From Dermatemys mawii (Eukaryota; Chordata; Testudines; Dermatemydidae), in the NCBI GenBank assembly GCA_007922305.1, contig ML677364.1, positions 18,436,260 through 18,500,259 on the forward strand: DNA of 64,000 nucleotides. Direction: 5' to 3'. This document shows, piece after piece, positions 24,053-36,447 of the stretch. Under the pieces are notes generated by a model. It was not told the origin of the DNA. It was given only the letters and a program-made list of their open reading frames with translations, and made no database searches. Made by a program: the position numbers and the translations under genes. Numbering within the stretch: the first letter of the stretch is position 1; the number at the start of each line of letters is the position of its first letter.

Positions 24053-25209
24053 TAGGGCTCTACCAAATTCACAACCATGAAAAACGTGTCACAGGCCGTG
24101 AAATCTGATCTCTCTCCATGAAATCTGGTCTTTTGTGTGCTTTTGCCCTAAACTGTACAGATTTCACAGAGGAGACCACCATTTCTCAGTTGTGGGGGCC
24201 TCACCCTAAAGGGAGTTGTAGGGAGGTCACAAGGTTATTTTAAGTGAGTTGCAGTATTGCCATCCTTACTTCTGCACTGCCTTCAGAGCTGGGCAACAAG
24301 AGAGTGATGGCTGTTGGCCAGGCGCCCAGCTCTGAAGGCAGCGCCTCGCCAGCAGCAGTGCAGAAGTGAGGATGGTAATACCATACCATGTCATCTTTAC
24401 TTCTGTGCTGCTGCTGGTGGCAGCTCTGCCTTCAGAGCTGAGCTCCCGGCCAGCAGCTGCTGCTGTCCATCTGCCCAGCTCTGAAGACAGCACCGCCATG
24501 GACAGCAGCACATAGGTAAAGGTAGCAGTACCACCTCTCCCCCCCCACACACACGATAACCTTGCGACCACTCCATAACTCTTTTTCGGTCAGGTAGGGC
24601 TGTTCCTAGGGTACAGCAAATCATGGCAACCATCCCAATCCCCGTGATATGGGGGGCCCAATGGGTGGGGAGGTGAGGAGGGTGGGCAAGTAGGGTGAGG
24701 AGGCGAAAGGGGAGGTGAGCAGCAGGTGGGGAGGGGCAAGGAGGAGCCCAGACTACCAGAACCTTCCCCTCCACCCAGCGCTTACTACTTGAAGGCGGAC
24801 TGCACCAATCAGTGCCTCCCCTTCCCTCTCAGTACCTAATGGCTGCCATGGATCAGATCAGTTTCACGGTGTCAGGAGGAGCTGGGCGGAGAGGGGGGAG
24901 GACTGAGGGCACAGCGTGCTCAGGGGTGGGGGTGGTACTTGTTGGGGAAGAGGTGGGGTGGGGTCTTGGGGAAAGGGTAGAGTGGGGGCAGGGCCTGGGC
25001 AGAGCTAGGGAGACCAACCCTGGCAGATAGGGGCTGAGTTTCTAAATGTCCCAGGGCCCCCGCCCCCTAGGGATGGCCCTGGTGTCAGGATCTGCACAAT
25101 TACAACACCACGAAAATTCAGATTTAAATAGCTGAAATCATGAAATTTACAATTTTAAAAAAGTCCTATGAAATCAACAAAAATGGACTGTGAATTTGGT
25201 AGAGTCCTA
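24053..25209. mobile_element. TIR transposon, 1157 bp, with internal palindromes
   Basis: The left end TAGGGCTCTACCAAATTCAC and the inverted right end TAGGACTCTACCAAATTCAC match at 19 of 20 bases, and TCCATGAAAA/TCCATTTTTG-like text follows inside both. The element is non-autonomous. Its middle (about 24265-24520) is GC-rich and self-complementary: CTTCAGAGCTGGGC is mirrored by GCCCAGCTCTGAAGGCAG, and CTTACTTCTGC by GCAGAAGTGAGG. From about 24640 to 25020 it is G-rich. The 60-125-codon open frames come from GC-rich composition. No certain target duplication was found. Confidence 0.85.
24265..24520. repeat. Internal foldback and duplicated module
   Basis: Two successive versions of a module run from TACTTCTG(C/T)(A/G)CTGC... 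through GCCTTCAGAGCTG... to CCCAGCTCTGAAG(G/A)CAG. Each is internally self-complementary. Confidence 0.75.
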
Positions 25210-25779
25210 ATTATATTGTATAAGAATCTCACAATCAGTGTACAGAGCTATACAGTAATAAATGTTGAGAGAGGCAGCTGTCTATTTTCATATACAGTAA
25301 CTTCCTCCAGAGGAATAGGGGGAGGTTAGTATCAGTATGATTCTTACAGCTGCATACACAACTCTGACATGAATTTCCCATAAATTATAATAATTCTTGA
25401 TTACCATTACAATTAGATTAAAAATAAAGATACAAATCCATTCACACTGTTACTTGATAGGAGTGAATCCATGTACACTAGACTGGGATAAATTTGGCCA
25501 ATTTATAGCTATAGTATATGCTTTTGGAGTGTTTGGACAAAGTTAGAAGAAACTTTTGGGTACAAAGATTCTGAATGCATCTGCAGAATTTTATGAGCCT
25601 TGACTATAAAATTGAAGGAGTATAATAATTTTAGAGACACTTAATACAGCTATGTATTGAGTCATATTAAAGAAGATGAATAAACCAGAAAGCAAACAAA
25701 ATAAATGTTTGGCTAAATAGACTTTCTGAGAAATAAATTATTAAGCTTATCAATAATAGAAAGAAGTGTGGGGAACTTT
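25210..25779. other. Intronic DNA, nothing recognised
   Basis: AT-rich sequence between a TIR element and an old CR1; the CR1 may extend further left than I can align. Confidence 0.45.
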
Positions 25780-26470
25780 AGAAAGACCTAAATAAGGTTG
25801 GCATCTGGGCAATACGACAGTAGATGAAATGCATTGTTGATAAGTGCAAGGTAATGCCCATTTAAAGGACCAATTTAAACTACTCACACATGTTAATATT
25901 TTCTAAATTTACTGTATTTATTTAGGGAAAGATCTCGGTCTCACTGAGAACACTTCAGAAAAACATCTGCTCAGTGCACATTCAGAATGTTAGGTTCTTG
26001 TTTCTTTAAAAAACAAGGAATATTAGATGTATTAAGAAAGGATAGTAATGAAAATATAATACCACAAATTAGTGATTAAGCTATCACCTTGAATATAGCA
26101 TTGAGTGTTGGTCAACCTGTATGAAAAAGTGTATGGAAGAAATAGGTAAGTCCAGAGAAGAGCAATAAAAATAATGAGGTATAGAAATTTCCATATGCAA
26201 AAGATTAGAAGAGAATCATTCAATTTAGAGAGAAAACATTGACACGGCAGAGGTTTAGAATCTGATGGATGGTATAGTGGCTCCACTAGTTATGCTTTTC
26301 TACATACAAGAAAATACAATTACACTTTAAAAACAACAAAACAAAAACTGATAAAAGGAATAAACTTTTACACAAAATGCAAAATTAACCCATGGAACTC
26401 ATTACCATGAGATATTGAGGCTAAGAGCTTAGTAAAATAATGAAAACAAATTTGACATTAATATGACTAA
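25780..26470 (+). mobile_element. Ancient, heavily mutated CR1 copy
   Basis: The nucleotide text follows the CR1 ORF2 3' half in order though frames are gone: a GATGAAATGCATTGTTGATA-like stretch then AGTGCAAGGTAATGCCCATT, a GAAAGATCTCGGTCTCACTG block, AGTCCAGAGAAGAGCAATAA, and finally AACCCATGGAACTCATTACC. These correspond to the RT thumb and C-terminal region. Divergence is much higher than in the neighbouring copy at 26684, so this is an older insertion. Confidence 0.75.
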
Positions 26471-26683
26471 GATCATTTTCAGTTACATCAGACAGTATAT
26501 AAAAATGTAAACCATCATGGTTCAGTTCATAAGCCATTTGCTAACTACTGGGGATATGGAGAAACTCCTCTAATGGAAAGGGATTTTGCATTTTTCCATT
26601 ATTTTTTTTCCATTTTTCTCCTCTCCCTGAAGCATCCCATACTGGCTGATCTCATATATAGGAAATAAGTCTTGAAAATGTTT

Positions 26684-27102
26684 AAGATGATGGGACTCGT
26701 GATTTATGAGGAGAGGCTGAGGGAACTGGTATTATTTAGTCTGCAGAAGAGAAGGGTGAGGGGGGATTTGATAGCAACCTTCAACTACCTGAAAGGGGGT
26801 TCCAAAGAGGATGGAGCTGAGGTGTTCTCAGTGGCAGCAGATGACAGAGCAAGGAGCAATGGTCTCAAGTTGCAGTGGGGTGAGATCTAGGTTGGATATC
26901 AAGAAAAGCTTCTTCACGAGGAGGATGGTGAAGCACTGGAATGGGTTACCTAGGGAGATGGTGGAATCTCCTTCCTTAGAGGTTTTTAAGGTTAGGCATG
27001 ACAAAGCCCTGGCTGGGATGATTTAGTTGGGGGTTGGTCCTGCTTTGAGCAGGGGGTTGAGCATGAGATCTCTTCCAACCCTAATTCTCAATGATTCTAT
27101 GA
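26684..27102 (+). mobile_element. CR1 LINE 3' fragment with C-terminal ORF2 piece
   Basis: Plus-strand CR1 tail of about 420 bp. It encodes [20 protein letters not shown] then [20 protein letters not shown] and ends HDKALAGMI in another frame, so a frameshift is present. The 3' end GCTTTGAGCAGGGGGTTGAG, CTTCCAACCCTAATTCTC and ATGATTCTATGA is the canonical CR1 terminus. It lies about 200 bp after an older CR1 in the same orientation. Confidence 0.95.
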
Positions 27103-30100
27103 CTGTCATCTATGATCCTCCATCTAGCAATTCCTATCTTCCTGTAAGAAGAAAGAGATGAAACAGCAAGGCCCCCAGTCACAAAGTCTGAATCAAGACA
27201 TTCAGCTGTGTGGTATCCAGAATAAGCAACATGGTTTAACTCATTGAAGAGAACTTCTCAGCTAAAAAGTTCAGATTAAGATACAGATTCTTCCTGTATG
27301 CACATCTGTGGCATTCAGTTTACAAGAAGTCTGCTCTCGCCTACCAAAACGTCAATAATGAGATCTCAGCATGGGATATAAAATCAAGCTGGGTTCTTTC
27401 TGGCTTGTGCCTCACCAGTAATAAGATTCTGCAATCAGAACTTCATTAATAATTCTGCTGATGATACATGAGACAGAAAAGAATACAACTCTATCTGCCA
27501 GACCTGAATTTGTTCTTTCCAGGCTAATGGGAGGAAAAATAAAATACAATAGTTTAAATCATTATTTTTGTCAGAAAACTAAATTGATAAGTCTTAATAC
27601 CAGATAGCTAAACTGTATATTCAGAGAAGGAGTTTCTCTCTTCCAGGGGATATATTAAGTGAAATGGAATTTTTATGTAGAAAGAAAGGATCTGTTTTTC
27701 CAACACACTAGGATAATACTAGATTTGGACAAAATAGGTGAAAACTTTTTGACATTTCTTACAGTTTTTTAACCATTTCATGTTTCATGATTTTGCATAC
27801 CAATTTTTTATAAATTGTTCTGGACATTTCAGGAGACTGATAGTTTTTCCATATTGAAACGTGCCTAAAATTGAGTAAATTAAGCCACTTTTGGTTGAAA
27901 CATCATATTTGCATATGGTTAACCTGACATGACAGCAGTCTAGTTTGCTCATGTATATATGTGTGTGGCCTGTAGGCTGTATTTCCATTGTGATTGAACT
28001 GAGCAAGGGGCTCAGATCCAACATCTGAGTTCAATTCCCATCTCACCTAAAGATTGGCTGCATTGCATCACAGTAGTTTAACGCTTGGAACTATGTTCTG
28101 TTAAAAGTACACTTGTAGTGTTCTAATTCTCTAAATTAATTTGGGGTTAGATAAAACACATGTAATTCACTTAAATATCTTGGCTGTGTATTTTTACCTT
28201 CAAATAACGGGAGCTGCTAAATATATCAACCGAAATTAGTAAATTAATTAAGTGTAAACTGACTTTGGAGAATAGGTGTTACCACTGGGAAAAACAGCAA
28301 AATCCTAGTAATGAGTTAATTTCTGTAATTACAAATATATCCGGTGAGTAACCTGTATTTTTAGAGTTAAATCTTTATTTGTCAACAATATAAAGTTCAT
28401 TTAAAAAAATCCAGTTGTTCTGTGGAGACCTCACTGGACATGTCAGCAGGATGGCAAACATTATATTGAATTCTTCCCCGTCCAGTGATTGGATAAGGGC
28501 CTGGGTCAGGGAGGAGCTGCACAACTCACATCTAGAGTAGATAGGGACACCCACAGCAAGGAAACCCATCCCTTACTTCTTGCTGATAGTCCTTCCCATA
28601 CTGGATGATGTCAATGCCACTTTAAGCAGAGGGCAACTAGAAAAAAGCCCACGCCTGCTCACCTGCAGAAAGGTTGATAATTGGCAACAGGCAATTTGGT
28701 TGGTATTTTTGTTCCACAGAATCCAATATTCCTTTTTTAATTAACTACCGTGGCTTTATGTGGATCAAAAACAACAGGAAACAAATGAACAAATTAATCA
28801 GATCAGCCGGGTGAGATAGCTCCTTATTTGTATCATCTCGCATTATGCTTGGCTCAGTCTCCAGTTCAGATATCTCTAAAAGTGGTAAATCTGCAAACTC
28901 TGACACACAGATTGTTCCAGACATTAATGACATCTTACAGTTTTGCAGTAAACGCACAGTCCTGCAGAACCTGATGCTCTATGTACCATAGCTGGTTCTT
29001 GAACAATCAGCTGCCATATGGTATAGCTGCTGGCAGTCATGTGCTTCTGCTTCACAGGGTGGAGAAAGCACAAGCTCATGCTAAGCATAGAGACAAGAGG
29101 TAGATTCAAGAAGCCTCCTTGATGCACAGTCCCAGGTTGGTCCTGACTGAGGAACAGGGAGTAGCCAGAGAGATGAGCTTGGACTGCTCCCTATAATAAC
29201 CTGTGCCATTTTTTCTTTGGCTACTACTGTGATTGTTTTTTAAAAAAATGCAACAGACTGAATGCTCCTTCTGCTTACCCTGGCTGAGAAGAGCCAAAGC
29301 TCAGACTTTGGTAAATGGAGGATAGAAGGGGAGAGGAGGTATTTGGCTGCTGTACATGTTTGTAATCTCTCCAGAGCCTGTGAAAGGCATCACAGGAATC
29401 TTATTCAGACAGGGCAGGAAGATGTTGATGGGTAAAAGGTTGTTCCTCTTCTAACCAGGCAGAGTTCCGTCAGGAAATCCACACAGAAGTTAATGCTTTT
29501 CGAAGCAGTTTTAACTCCCCTTCGATACCATTAGCCCCATCCCAAGAAGAAGAGATGCATACATGGGTGGTTGGGGTTTTTTGTGCCTTTTGCTTTTACA
29601 CGCACACACAAAACCTTATTATGAAAGAACCGCACAGGCACATTGGGATCCAAATAACCACAGTTACTAATTATATACTATATGCAAGGCCTGGCTACAT
29701 ATATGCACTGGCTTCTCTGGCAAGGTTCTGGTGGCTTCTGAAATACAGAAGATAGTGAGGGTCACTACAGAGTCACAGTGAGGGTCAAAGCTAACTAAAG
29801 GAATACTGCCCAATTCCTATACATTAAAGACAGCATGATTCCCAGGGACCAGGAGTTGCCTTGGAAACGCCACATGCTTGTACCCAGGGAATTGGCTCCC
29901 TGAACTACTATCCTTCCAGCTCATGGGGCTATAGCCTGTTTTCCTGCAGTGCTCTAGATTCTGCTGCATCACTAACCACAAATGAGTTCAGAAACCTCTT
30001 CAGGGGTGTGAGAGAGGGGAATACCAAGAAGTGAACTGTGCAGCATTTCTAGCTAATGTTTCCTCTGCCAAGGGTTTTCCAACAAGAGGCAATGATTAGG

Positions 30101-30229
30101 AGCTAATAATCCAAATAAGTTAAATTAGCACACTACAATGGTCCCATTCTGCCCACTATATTCTTATGTCTCTTCCTGGCAGCTAAACCATCTGACTCCA
30201 ACTCATGAAGAGCAAAGAGAAAGGCTAGG
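27103..30229. other. Intronic DNA, no assigned feature
   Basis: About 3.1 kb without a gene. A GC-richer block near 28420-28700 could be an old repeat, but no ends or family were recognised. Confidence 0.45.
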
Positions 30230-30840
30230 AGTCAGGCGTACGCAGGTTTTAACATAAGGGGGATCGAGTACCAAAAAAAGAAATGCCACTTCACACAGGA
30301 GACTCGCACGGACAACGTTAGCTCCCAGCTGCTAAATGGCTCCAGCCTGTTCAGCGGCGCCTTCCAGGGCTCCGCTCCGCATCGACTCTCCTCCCTCCCC
30401 TGCCATGGGGCACTGATTGTACCCAAACTTGGACCAACTTTTGCCCCACTGGCTGGTCTACCTGCCGCCCATCCCATCCATGAAGGTGGCTGGGCAGCAG
30501 GATGAGAGCGCAGCCCCGCGGAGCAGGCAGCCGCCGCCGAAGCGTCCCGGGCGCAGAATGAGCGACAGCCCAGCGCCAGAGAAGGAGGCGCCGATCTCCC
30601 GCAAGCAGCAGCTGATGGCCACGGGCAGCTCCAGCGCCGAGCCCACTTCGGCACCTTGCTGCTTCCTCTGCGGCGGGGGTATCGGGCGTGGCAAGGAGCG
30701 GAAGCTGCAAGTGAAGCAGCCCCAGGAGAACCAGCCTTTCTTCCCCTTGCTGCAGCACCAGGAGCCATCTGAACACATGTCTGATGTGTGAACTTATACA
30801 AGGAAAAAATATGTTTTTAAAATAAAGTTAATAGTTGAAA
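30230..30840. other. CpG-rich segment with unidentified open frames
   Basis: About 560 bp of GC-rich, CpG-dense DNA (many CG dinucleotides between 30300 and 30720) interrupts AT-rich intron. The plus strand has an open frame 30417-30791 (124 codons) rich in Ser, Pro, Arg and Gln, with a CCFLCGGG cysteine pair and an FFPLLQHQEP segment; minus-strand frames of 189, 141 and 106 codons overlap it. The plus frame stops shortly before ATTTTTAAAATAAAG, a possible polyadenylation signal, so a retrocopy of a spliced mRNA is one reading. Other readings are an unmethylated CpG island or a GC-rich transposon. I do not recognise the protein and assign no function. Confidence 0.5.
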
Positions 30841-32538
30841 AGGAGTCACTTTTGGAATTCTGGTCTCAGGGGGAGCGGCTACGCCCCCTGATTCCCCACC
30901 CCCTCTCCAGCTATGCTACTGGGTGTTGCAAGGACCTAGCTCAGTCTAAAATTTATTTGGTAAAAGTTAAAAGACATTTCTAGGAAAGATGCTGAGTTTT
31001 AGATATTATCATAGCTAATGTTCAAGTGTCTGTGCAGCAGGATAGGTTATAGTATATGAAGTCTGAGTGAGTTTTTTATGGTTGCCTGTAATTTAATTTT
31101 GAATTGTGTGCCTATGCATGGGCAGTCTGCTGTAAATTCCACAACCATTTAGGTTATTATTTTACTAACAAGACAACACATTTTTGTGGCATATAAATTT
31201 GTAATAAGCTCCTCCCATTGGAAATTTGGCATAGCTGCCAGTAATAAATCATTCAGCCATTCACCTCATAAGTCCTGTGGAATATCATGTATCTTCACAT
31301 TACAATGTGTGTACCTAACACTGAAAATATAATGAAGCTAGTACACAAACAAATCACTGAGATGTTCTACATGAAAATTTACAAAAGCAGTGCTAAGACA
31401 GTGTTAAAGGTAGCACTAAAATAGCTTTCAAAGAAAGGAACTTCACTTGATAACTTAAACATAACCTCAAGTGAACGGCATTAGTAGAGCAGGTGAGAAA
31501 GTCACGGAATCATTTTATTAGAGTTTCTCATGCGCTATTTTCATTCATCAAAAGAACTGTAAAACTGAGACAAATAGAACTCTTCATTATGCCCATATAA
31601 CTCCCATTTCCTCAGACGGTGGTGCAAACATGCACCCAAAGTTAGAAAGATTTTTGTGCCTAAAAGATTTAAATTATGATAAAACAAGTCAGGCCAAGAT
31701 CAAGTTTGAAATTTAGCTATGGACCTGAACCTTCTGAGGTTCAAATCCTATTCAGTGCAAAGTGAAGAGTTGGTCCTCTAAATAAGATAGTGGCACAGAA
31801 CACAGCTTAATCGCTTTCTGGAGCTGCCTCCCCCAGCCCCCCAATGGTTATAAAGTCTGCAAAATGAAGAAAGGAGTGGGATGATTTCTCTGCTTGTCAA
31901 AAGCTGGTCATCTTCTCTGGATATTGATAAAGCTGGGGTGTCAAACTCATTTTGGAAGAGAGAACCAAACTCCATTTTTGATTACGGTTCATGGGTAGGG
32001 CTATACATTGAAAACTACACACTACCTTCAGTCTACAGCAAGATAGCAATGGGAGGTTTTCACAAAGATTCAGGGTAGAATATGGACATTAGGTACTATA
32101 TAAACTATTATATTTGTTTGTTGAGTAATTTATTGTCACATTCAATTTCACTGAGAAATTCTGCTTCACTGTAGAACTGCTACAGTTTTGTCCACTATTT
32201 CTCTTTCTTTCCCATCCTACTTTTCTTTTTCTCTCCCTATATGCACTTTTCCGTGGGCTAGACTCCCACCTCCTTTCCCATTCCATTCACTAAAATGATC
32301 ATCAATAAAGCAGTTCATATTGACAATATAACATTATCATTGGACTTTAAAGTTGACACTGCAGTGAGATTAATATAGATAGGGAAGTTAACAAATCTAA
32401 GTAATTATTTCAGGCTGTCTACAGACTCAAAAACACTTCAGCACTAGTTACATTTCGAAGGTTACTTTTTATTTTTAATGACAAGTTAGATGTTACACAA
32501 CCTGAATATATCAAATGGGCTGGATCTGGCTCACAGAG
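30841..32538. other. AT-rich intronic DNA, nothing recognised
   Basis: No gene or clear transposon. The first 70 bp (GGGGGAGCGGCTACGCCCCC) may still belong to the GC-rich segment to the left. Confidence 0.5.
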
Positions 32539-32651
32539 GTTTTTACGGTCAGGCTGACTGGGATGATTTAGTTGGGGACTAATCCTGCTTTGAGCAGGGG
32601 GTTGGACTAGATGACCTCCTGAGGTCCCTTCTAATCCTGAGATTCTATGAC
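32539..32651 (+). mobile_element. CR1 LINE 3'-terminal fragment
   Basis: Only about 110 bp: GACTGGGATGATTTAGTTGG, CTGCTTTGAGCAGGGGGTTG, then GACTAGATGACCTCCTGAGG and GAGATTCTATGA. It is a strongly 5'-truncated copy on the plus strand. Confidence 0.93.
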
Positions 32652-34441
32652 AAGCTCTATGTCCTGAAGCATTTTTGCCCAGGCTTTACATATCCATGGA
32701 GCTCATAAAAATACTCTAAAGTTCATTTATTTTAAAATGGAATGGAGTAGATTGCACTGTCTTTTTTCCCCAATAATCATTTGCCTTCTGGGAGGGAAAT
32801 ACCTCTATGCCCACCATACTGGGTTCCAAATCCTGTTTCAAACTGGACAAGATGAATATTCTTCTAAACTACCAATATACTTCCTAGAGGAAAAAAAAGT
32901 AGTGTGTATAACATAAATGCATTTGCCAAATGTTGTTACCTCTCTACTTATTTTATAGCTACGATGGGAGATTGATATTATTTAAAAGGAAAAAGAAAAT
33001 GATAGCTTTCCTATTTACAGAGAACATTCTCTGAGACACAGGACTGATCAAAGTGTACACTTTTTGTTAAGGCCCTTTTAAAAAAAATATTGGCAGCACA
33101 TCACTGCTGATGAGTGATCTATTTCAGGAAGAGGGAGAACTCTGTGAAAAATACATTTTTAATGCCTTTTCCACTTGCTCATCCTAAAAAGGATCTTTTC
33201 CCTAAGATTTTTCATGCATATGAGTGGGAGTGAATGAATAGAAGAACATAAACACACTCCTTACTACTGATCACATTATTTTTTTAAAAAAAGACAGAAA
33301 TTAAGTAACTAGGTGAGCCTGGCCAGAAGAAAATTGTCCTTTTGAAAGGGAACACCAGTTAGAGTGGAACTGAAATTGGATTCATTACTAAGCACCTATG
33401 ATTCACACAGTCAGAATATTCAATGTGCTGAACATTCTCTTCCTTTAGAAGGCAAATCCCACCTCAGGGGATAAAGAACTGTTTGGGTTTTGTTTTTGTT
33501 TTTTGTTAAACCATTCAACTTTTATTTTTGGGTACAGAGGCAATCAGGAATGTGCCTTTAGAAAATTTTAAAAACAATTTAGAAAATCATAAACCATGTT
33601 TATAGGGACCTGTGGTATTTGCAGTATTTACATACACAATACCTAGCATGATGATTATGAGTTAGCTTTCACATTCCTGGCTTTCTTTTCTAAAAAGTCT
33701 TACTAAAACTTGACTTTTGCCATATTGAGGAGAAAAGCCTGTCAGAAGAGTCAGATCCAGTAAACCAAATGCCATGCTTGTCCTTCTAAACATCACTTCC
33801 CACATTTGGATCATGTTTGTAATTACATTTCTGCAGCAGCATAATGTTAATTGAGATGTGCCATCTCCCATCCCTGGGGTGTTCATGTTAACAACAGGAT
33901 TCCTGCCAGCCTCCCACAATGATGACAGCATTTATAGACAAAATTATACACAATACAATCCAGTTGGAACTACCATGCAGATGAATAATACAAGAAAAAA
34001 ATAGCCTTAGTCTATTTCTGAATTATGAGGCAAAGTTGCTACTAGGCTATTTCTCAAACTCAGATATCCGAGATGATTGGGCCTATATCTGAACTGCACA
34101 TCTCATAATACAGTCAGTTCTCTTCTCAAATATATGTTACATTATTTTTAAAACCATCTCATTGTCGCACAGACTGGTGTGAATAATCTGCTCCTTGTTA
34201 AACTGTAATTGTGAGTGCAAACAGAGATGCTGGCACTTGCAGCTCTAGCAGTATGACTCTACATGGGAAAATTCATGACAAAAACTTCTGCCATGAACGC
34301 TCAAGAGAAAATACATATATGATAATATCAAAAGCAAACCCCAGATTCCAGACCTGTTCAGAAAACCCTGAACAACCTGACAGAAATTAGAGACAAGCGG
34401 GTGGTTCAAGTATAACAGATCTGCACTGAAGCAGTACTTAC
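32652..34441. other. Intronic DNA downstream of exon 5
   Basis: No exon 6 was found here. The 89-codon minus-strand frame at 33662-33931 is the longest; it has no domain I recognise and no flanking splice sites that fit the gamma-subunit phase. Confidence 0.5.
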
Positions 34442-34524
34442 AACTAGAGAATATCAACGGGCAAGAATGTTCATCCATTGGGAAATTATGGAGCTGCAGC
34501 TGGCATTCTGCATTAATGGTGAGT
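34442..34524 (-). CDS. GABRG3: GABRG3 exon 5: Cys-loop exon
   Basis: This 83-bp exon is the next coding exon downstream of exon 4 in the minus-strand gene. It follows the acceptor tttttccacag and is followed by a consensus GTAAGT donor. It supplies one base to complete the Arg codon split by intron 4, then 27 codons, then one base of the next codon, so intron 5 is phase 1. It encodes the hallmark Cys-loop: two cysteines separated by 13 residues, [15 protein letters not shown], which couples ligand binding to channel gating. The preceding LTINAE and the following PLIFSS match gamma subunits. The next residue should be Tyr, completed by exon 6, which I could not find in the remaining 34 kb. The exon is intact and in frame with exon 4, and intron 4 is about 4.9 kb. 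The open frame continues past the donor into the intron, which has no coding meaning. Confidence 0.96.
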
Positions 34525-34549
34525 CTGTGGAAAAACCAGGTAATTGTCA

Positions 34550-35635
34550 CTATATATCAGCACAACGAAAAGTTAAAGGAACATGGGAGGGTTATTGTTG
34601 GTAATTGTCCAAGACACAATTGGGAAATTTTAAAGCATGTCCACAGAATTAAATGCTAGGAAATGGGTGAGATGGCTGTGCATGTATGCATGGTAACAGA
34701 GCTTTATTCAGTGTGGTATAGGCTTTGCTTGATATTACACTGTAAACTTAATAGCCCGATCTGTAATATTCTTTCTCCCACGTTAGGCAACCATTTTTAA
34801 ACTAGTTACTATCTACACTTCTTATCAAAGAACTTTTAAAATAAATTTAAGATATGCCCAATTAACATAGGCCAGCACAAATGTTTGCAAAAAACTCTAC
34901 CACATTTTAAAGTGATGTTTAAATGATTAACTAACACAGGGCACATTACAAATATGGCCAGTTCTTAAATTACCATTAAGACAGGGTTTTCAGTCCATGA
35001 AACTACAAAGTCAGTCTGTATATTTGACTAGATCATATCATAGATTAGTTTAATATGAAAGCTGTTTTCAAGTAATGGACAATATATTAACTTCACTGCC
35101 AAGTTTGCCCAGCAAATGACAAGTTTTAGGAAAACTAATTAAAAGGTAAACAAACTAGATTTGAGAAGATCTTGATGCCTTAAATTTGGGCTGACAGCCA
35201 GAGAAATGTCTATCTTGTTTAAGCATAAATTAGTTCTCTCTGCCCAGGAGTTTTAATTGTACAACAGGAGAGGATTCCAAAGTTGCATGCCTGAAAGTGG
35301 CCAGAGAAGAGGGGGAAGAGACAATGGATCTGGCACAGACTTGTACATGGATTCTTGAATTTAGAAATGTAGTCAACGCAAGGCTGTTCTTTGAGGCATC
35401 CACAGTGAAAAAATTGGAGATACTACAACTGTCTCTTACCTACAGTTCTGCAGAGTCAATAGTCTGTGACAATAAAGACTGACTACTTGTTGCTGAGTTT
35501 TATTTCCTAGATGGTGAACATCAAGGTTTATAGAGTTCCTCCTACAGAGAGGAAAGGTTGAGTGGTAAAACTGGAAACAGAACTCCTTGCCTACATTTAA
35601 AATGCTCAGTTAAGCAAAGGAGGGCAGTAACTGCG
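34550..35635. other. Intron 4, unassigned part
   Basis: AT-rich sequence upstream of exon 5 without a repeat I can name. Confidence 0.5.
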
Positions 35636-36170
35636 TCAGCTAGATCCTGAGCACCCCGTGGCCTGCGGTGGCTTGGCAGCATCTTCACATCAGTCTTCCC
35701 TCTCTTCAGGGTTTCCCAGTTAAACTCCACACAGATCAGTCTCCCAGGTCATTCTGGCAGGGATTTATTTATATTCCCAATATCAAAATTACAATAAAAT
35801 TAGGGAATTACTCTGCTAGCCTTCGTCTCTGCCCTCAGGGGTATCTTCTCCTGTCTCTGGCCATCCCTGAAGTTTCTTTCTTCACTGCAGGTCCTGATAC
35901 TCTTATCTCCCCTAGCTGGAGCTCAGCCTTCTGGCTCTAGTTTCTAGGCCCTAAACCCATCTCTAAGTCAGGTTCTCTTACTGGACCCTTCTGTTTACTG
36001 CAGCTCTTCTCTGCCACAGACTCCTCTTCCTGTCCTCTGCTCTCCTCTGTCCCTTTATAGACAACATCTGCCCTTTATCAGGCCCCACTGAAAGACAGTT
36101 AATGATTCTCAGGTGGACTGGACCAGTTCCCTCTTAAAGAGCCCAATCTACCCTTTGACAAGGGCCAAAT
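35636..36170 (-). mobile_element. Possible LTR-like repeat, minus strand
   Basis: A GC-richer block of about 530 bp. On the minus strand it has a TATA-like CTATAAAGGGACAGAGG (near 36050-36066) and downstream a TATAAATAAATCCC stretch that could be a polyadenylation signal, the layout of an LTR. Its purine-rich GAGAGCAGAGGACAGGAAGA text recalls reptile LTRs. No terminal TG/CA or target duplication was located, so the class is uncertain. Confidence 0.35.
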
Positions 36171-36397
36171 GTTTTTCTGATTAACAGCGTATGGTAAGAT
36201 ATTTTTGCAGTCCATGAGACAGATGATGTTCTCAATGACACCTATAAATCTCCACTACATCAGTGAGATTTCACAGGCATAAATAACAAGTGCACAATTT
36301 GGCCCAAAATATGGCACAAAAATTGGTAGATAAAAGAGAGGTGCATACAAAAACTAATCAAACGAGCATTGTCTCACATTCATCAAGTTTCCGTTTG

Positions 36398-36447
36398 AAA
36401 GCCCATTGAAGTAACTGAGAGACTTTCCACGTACGTCAGTGGGCTTT
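36398..36447. repeat. Short foldback repeat (AAAGCCCATTGAAGT type)
   Basis: AAAGCCCATTGAAGTAAC (36398-36415) and GTACGTCAGTGGGCTTT (36431-36447) are imperfect inverses. Related foldbacks occur at 39718-39779, 45571-45650 and 46363-46455. Confidence 0.75.

Larger units (their letters stand above)
1..34441 (-). other. GABRG3: GABRG3 intron 5 (partial)
   Basis: Sequence downstream of the exon 5 donor. Exon 6 (138 bp in the family) and exon 7 should follow on the minus strand, but I found no match to their conserved tryptophan-rich and TM1 codons by eye. At least 34 kb of intron 5 is therefore inferred, though a missed exon cannot be excluded without a translated search. Confidence 0.65.

Noticed and set aside
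24266..24774. Cys/Ser-rich minus-strand frames as secreted proteins
   Set aside because: They fall entirely within the palindromic GC-rich interior of a TIR transposon and have low-complexity composition.
30232..30801. 189-codon minus-strand frame as a gene
   Set aside because: Its length is explained by high GC, it overlaps equally open frames on the other strand, and it has no domain or promoter evidence.
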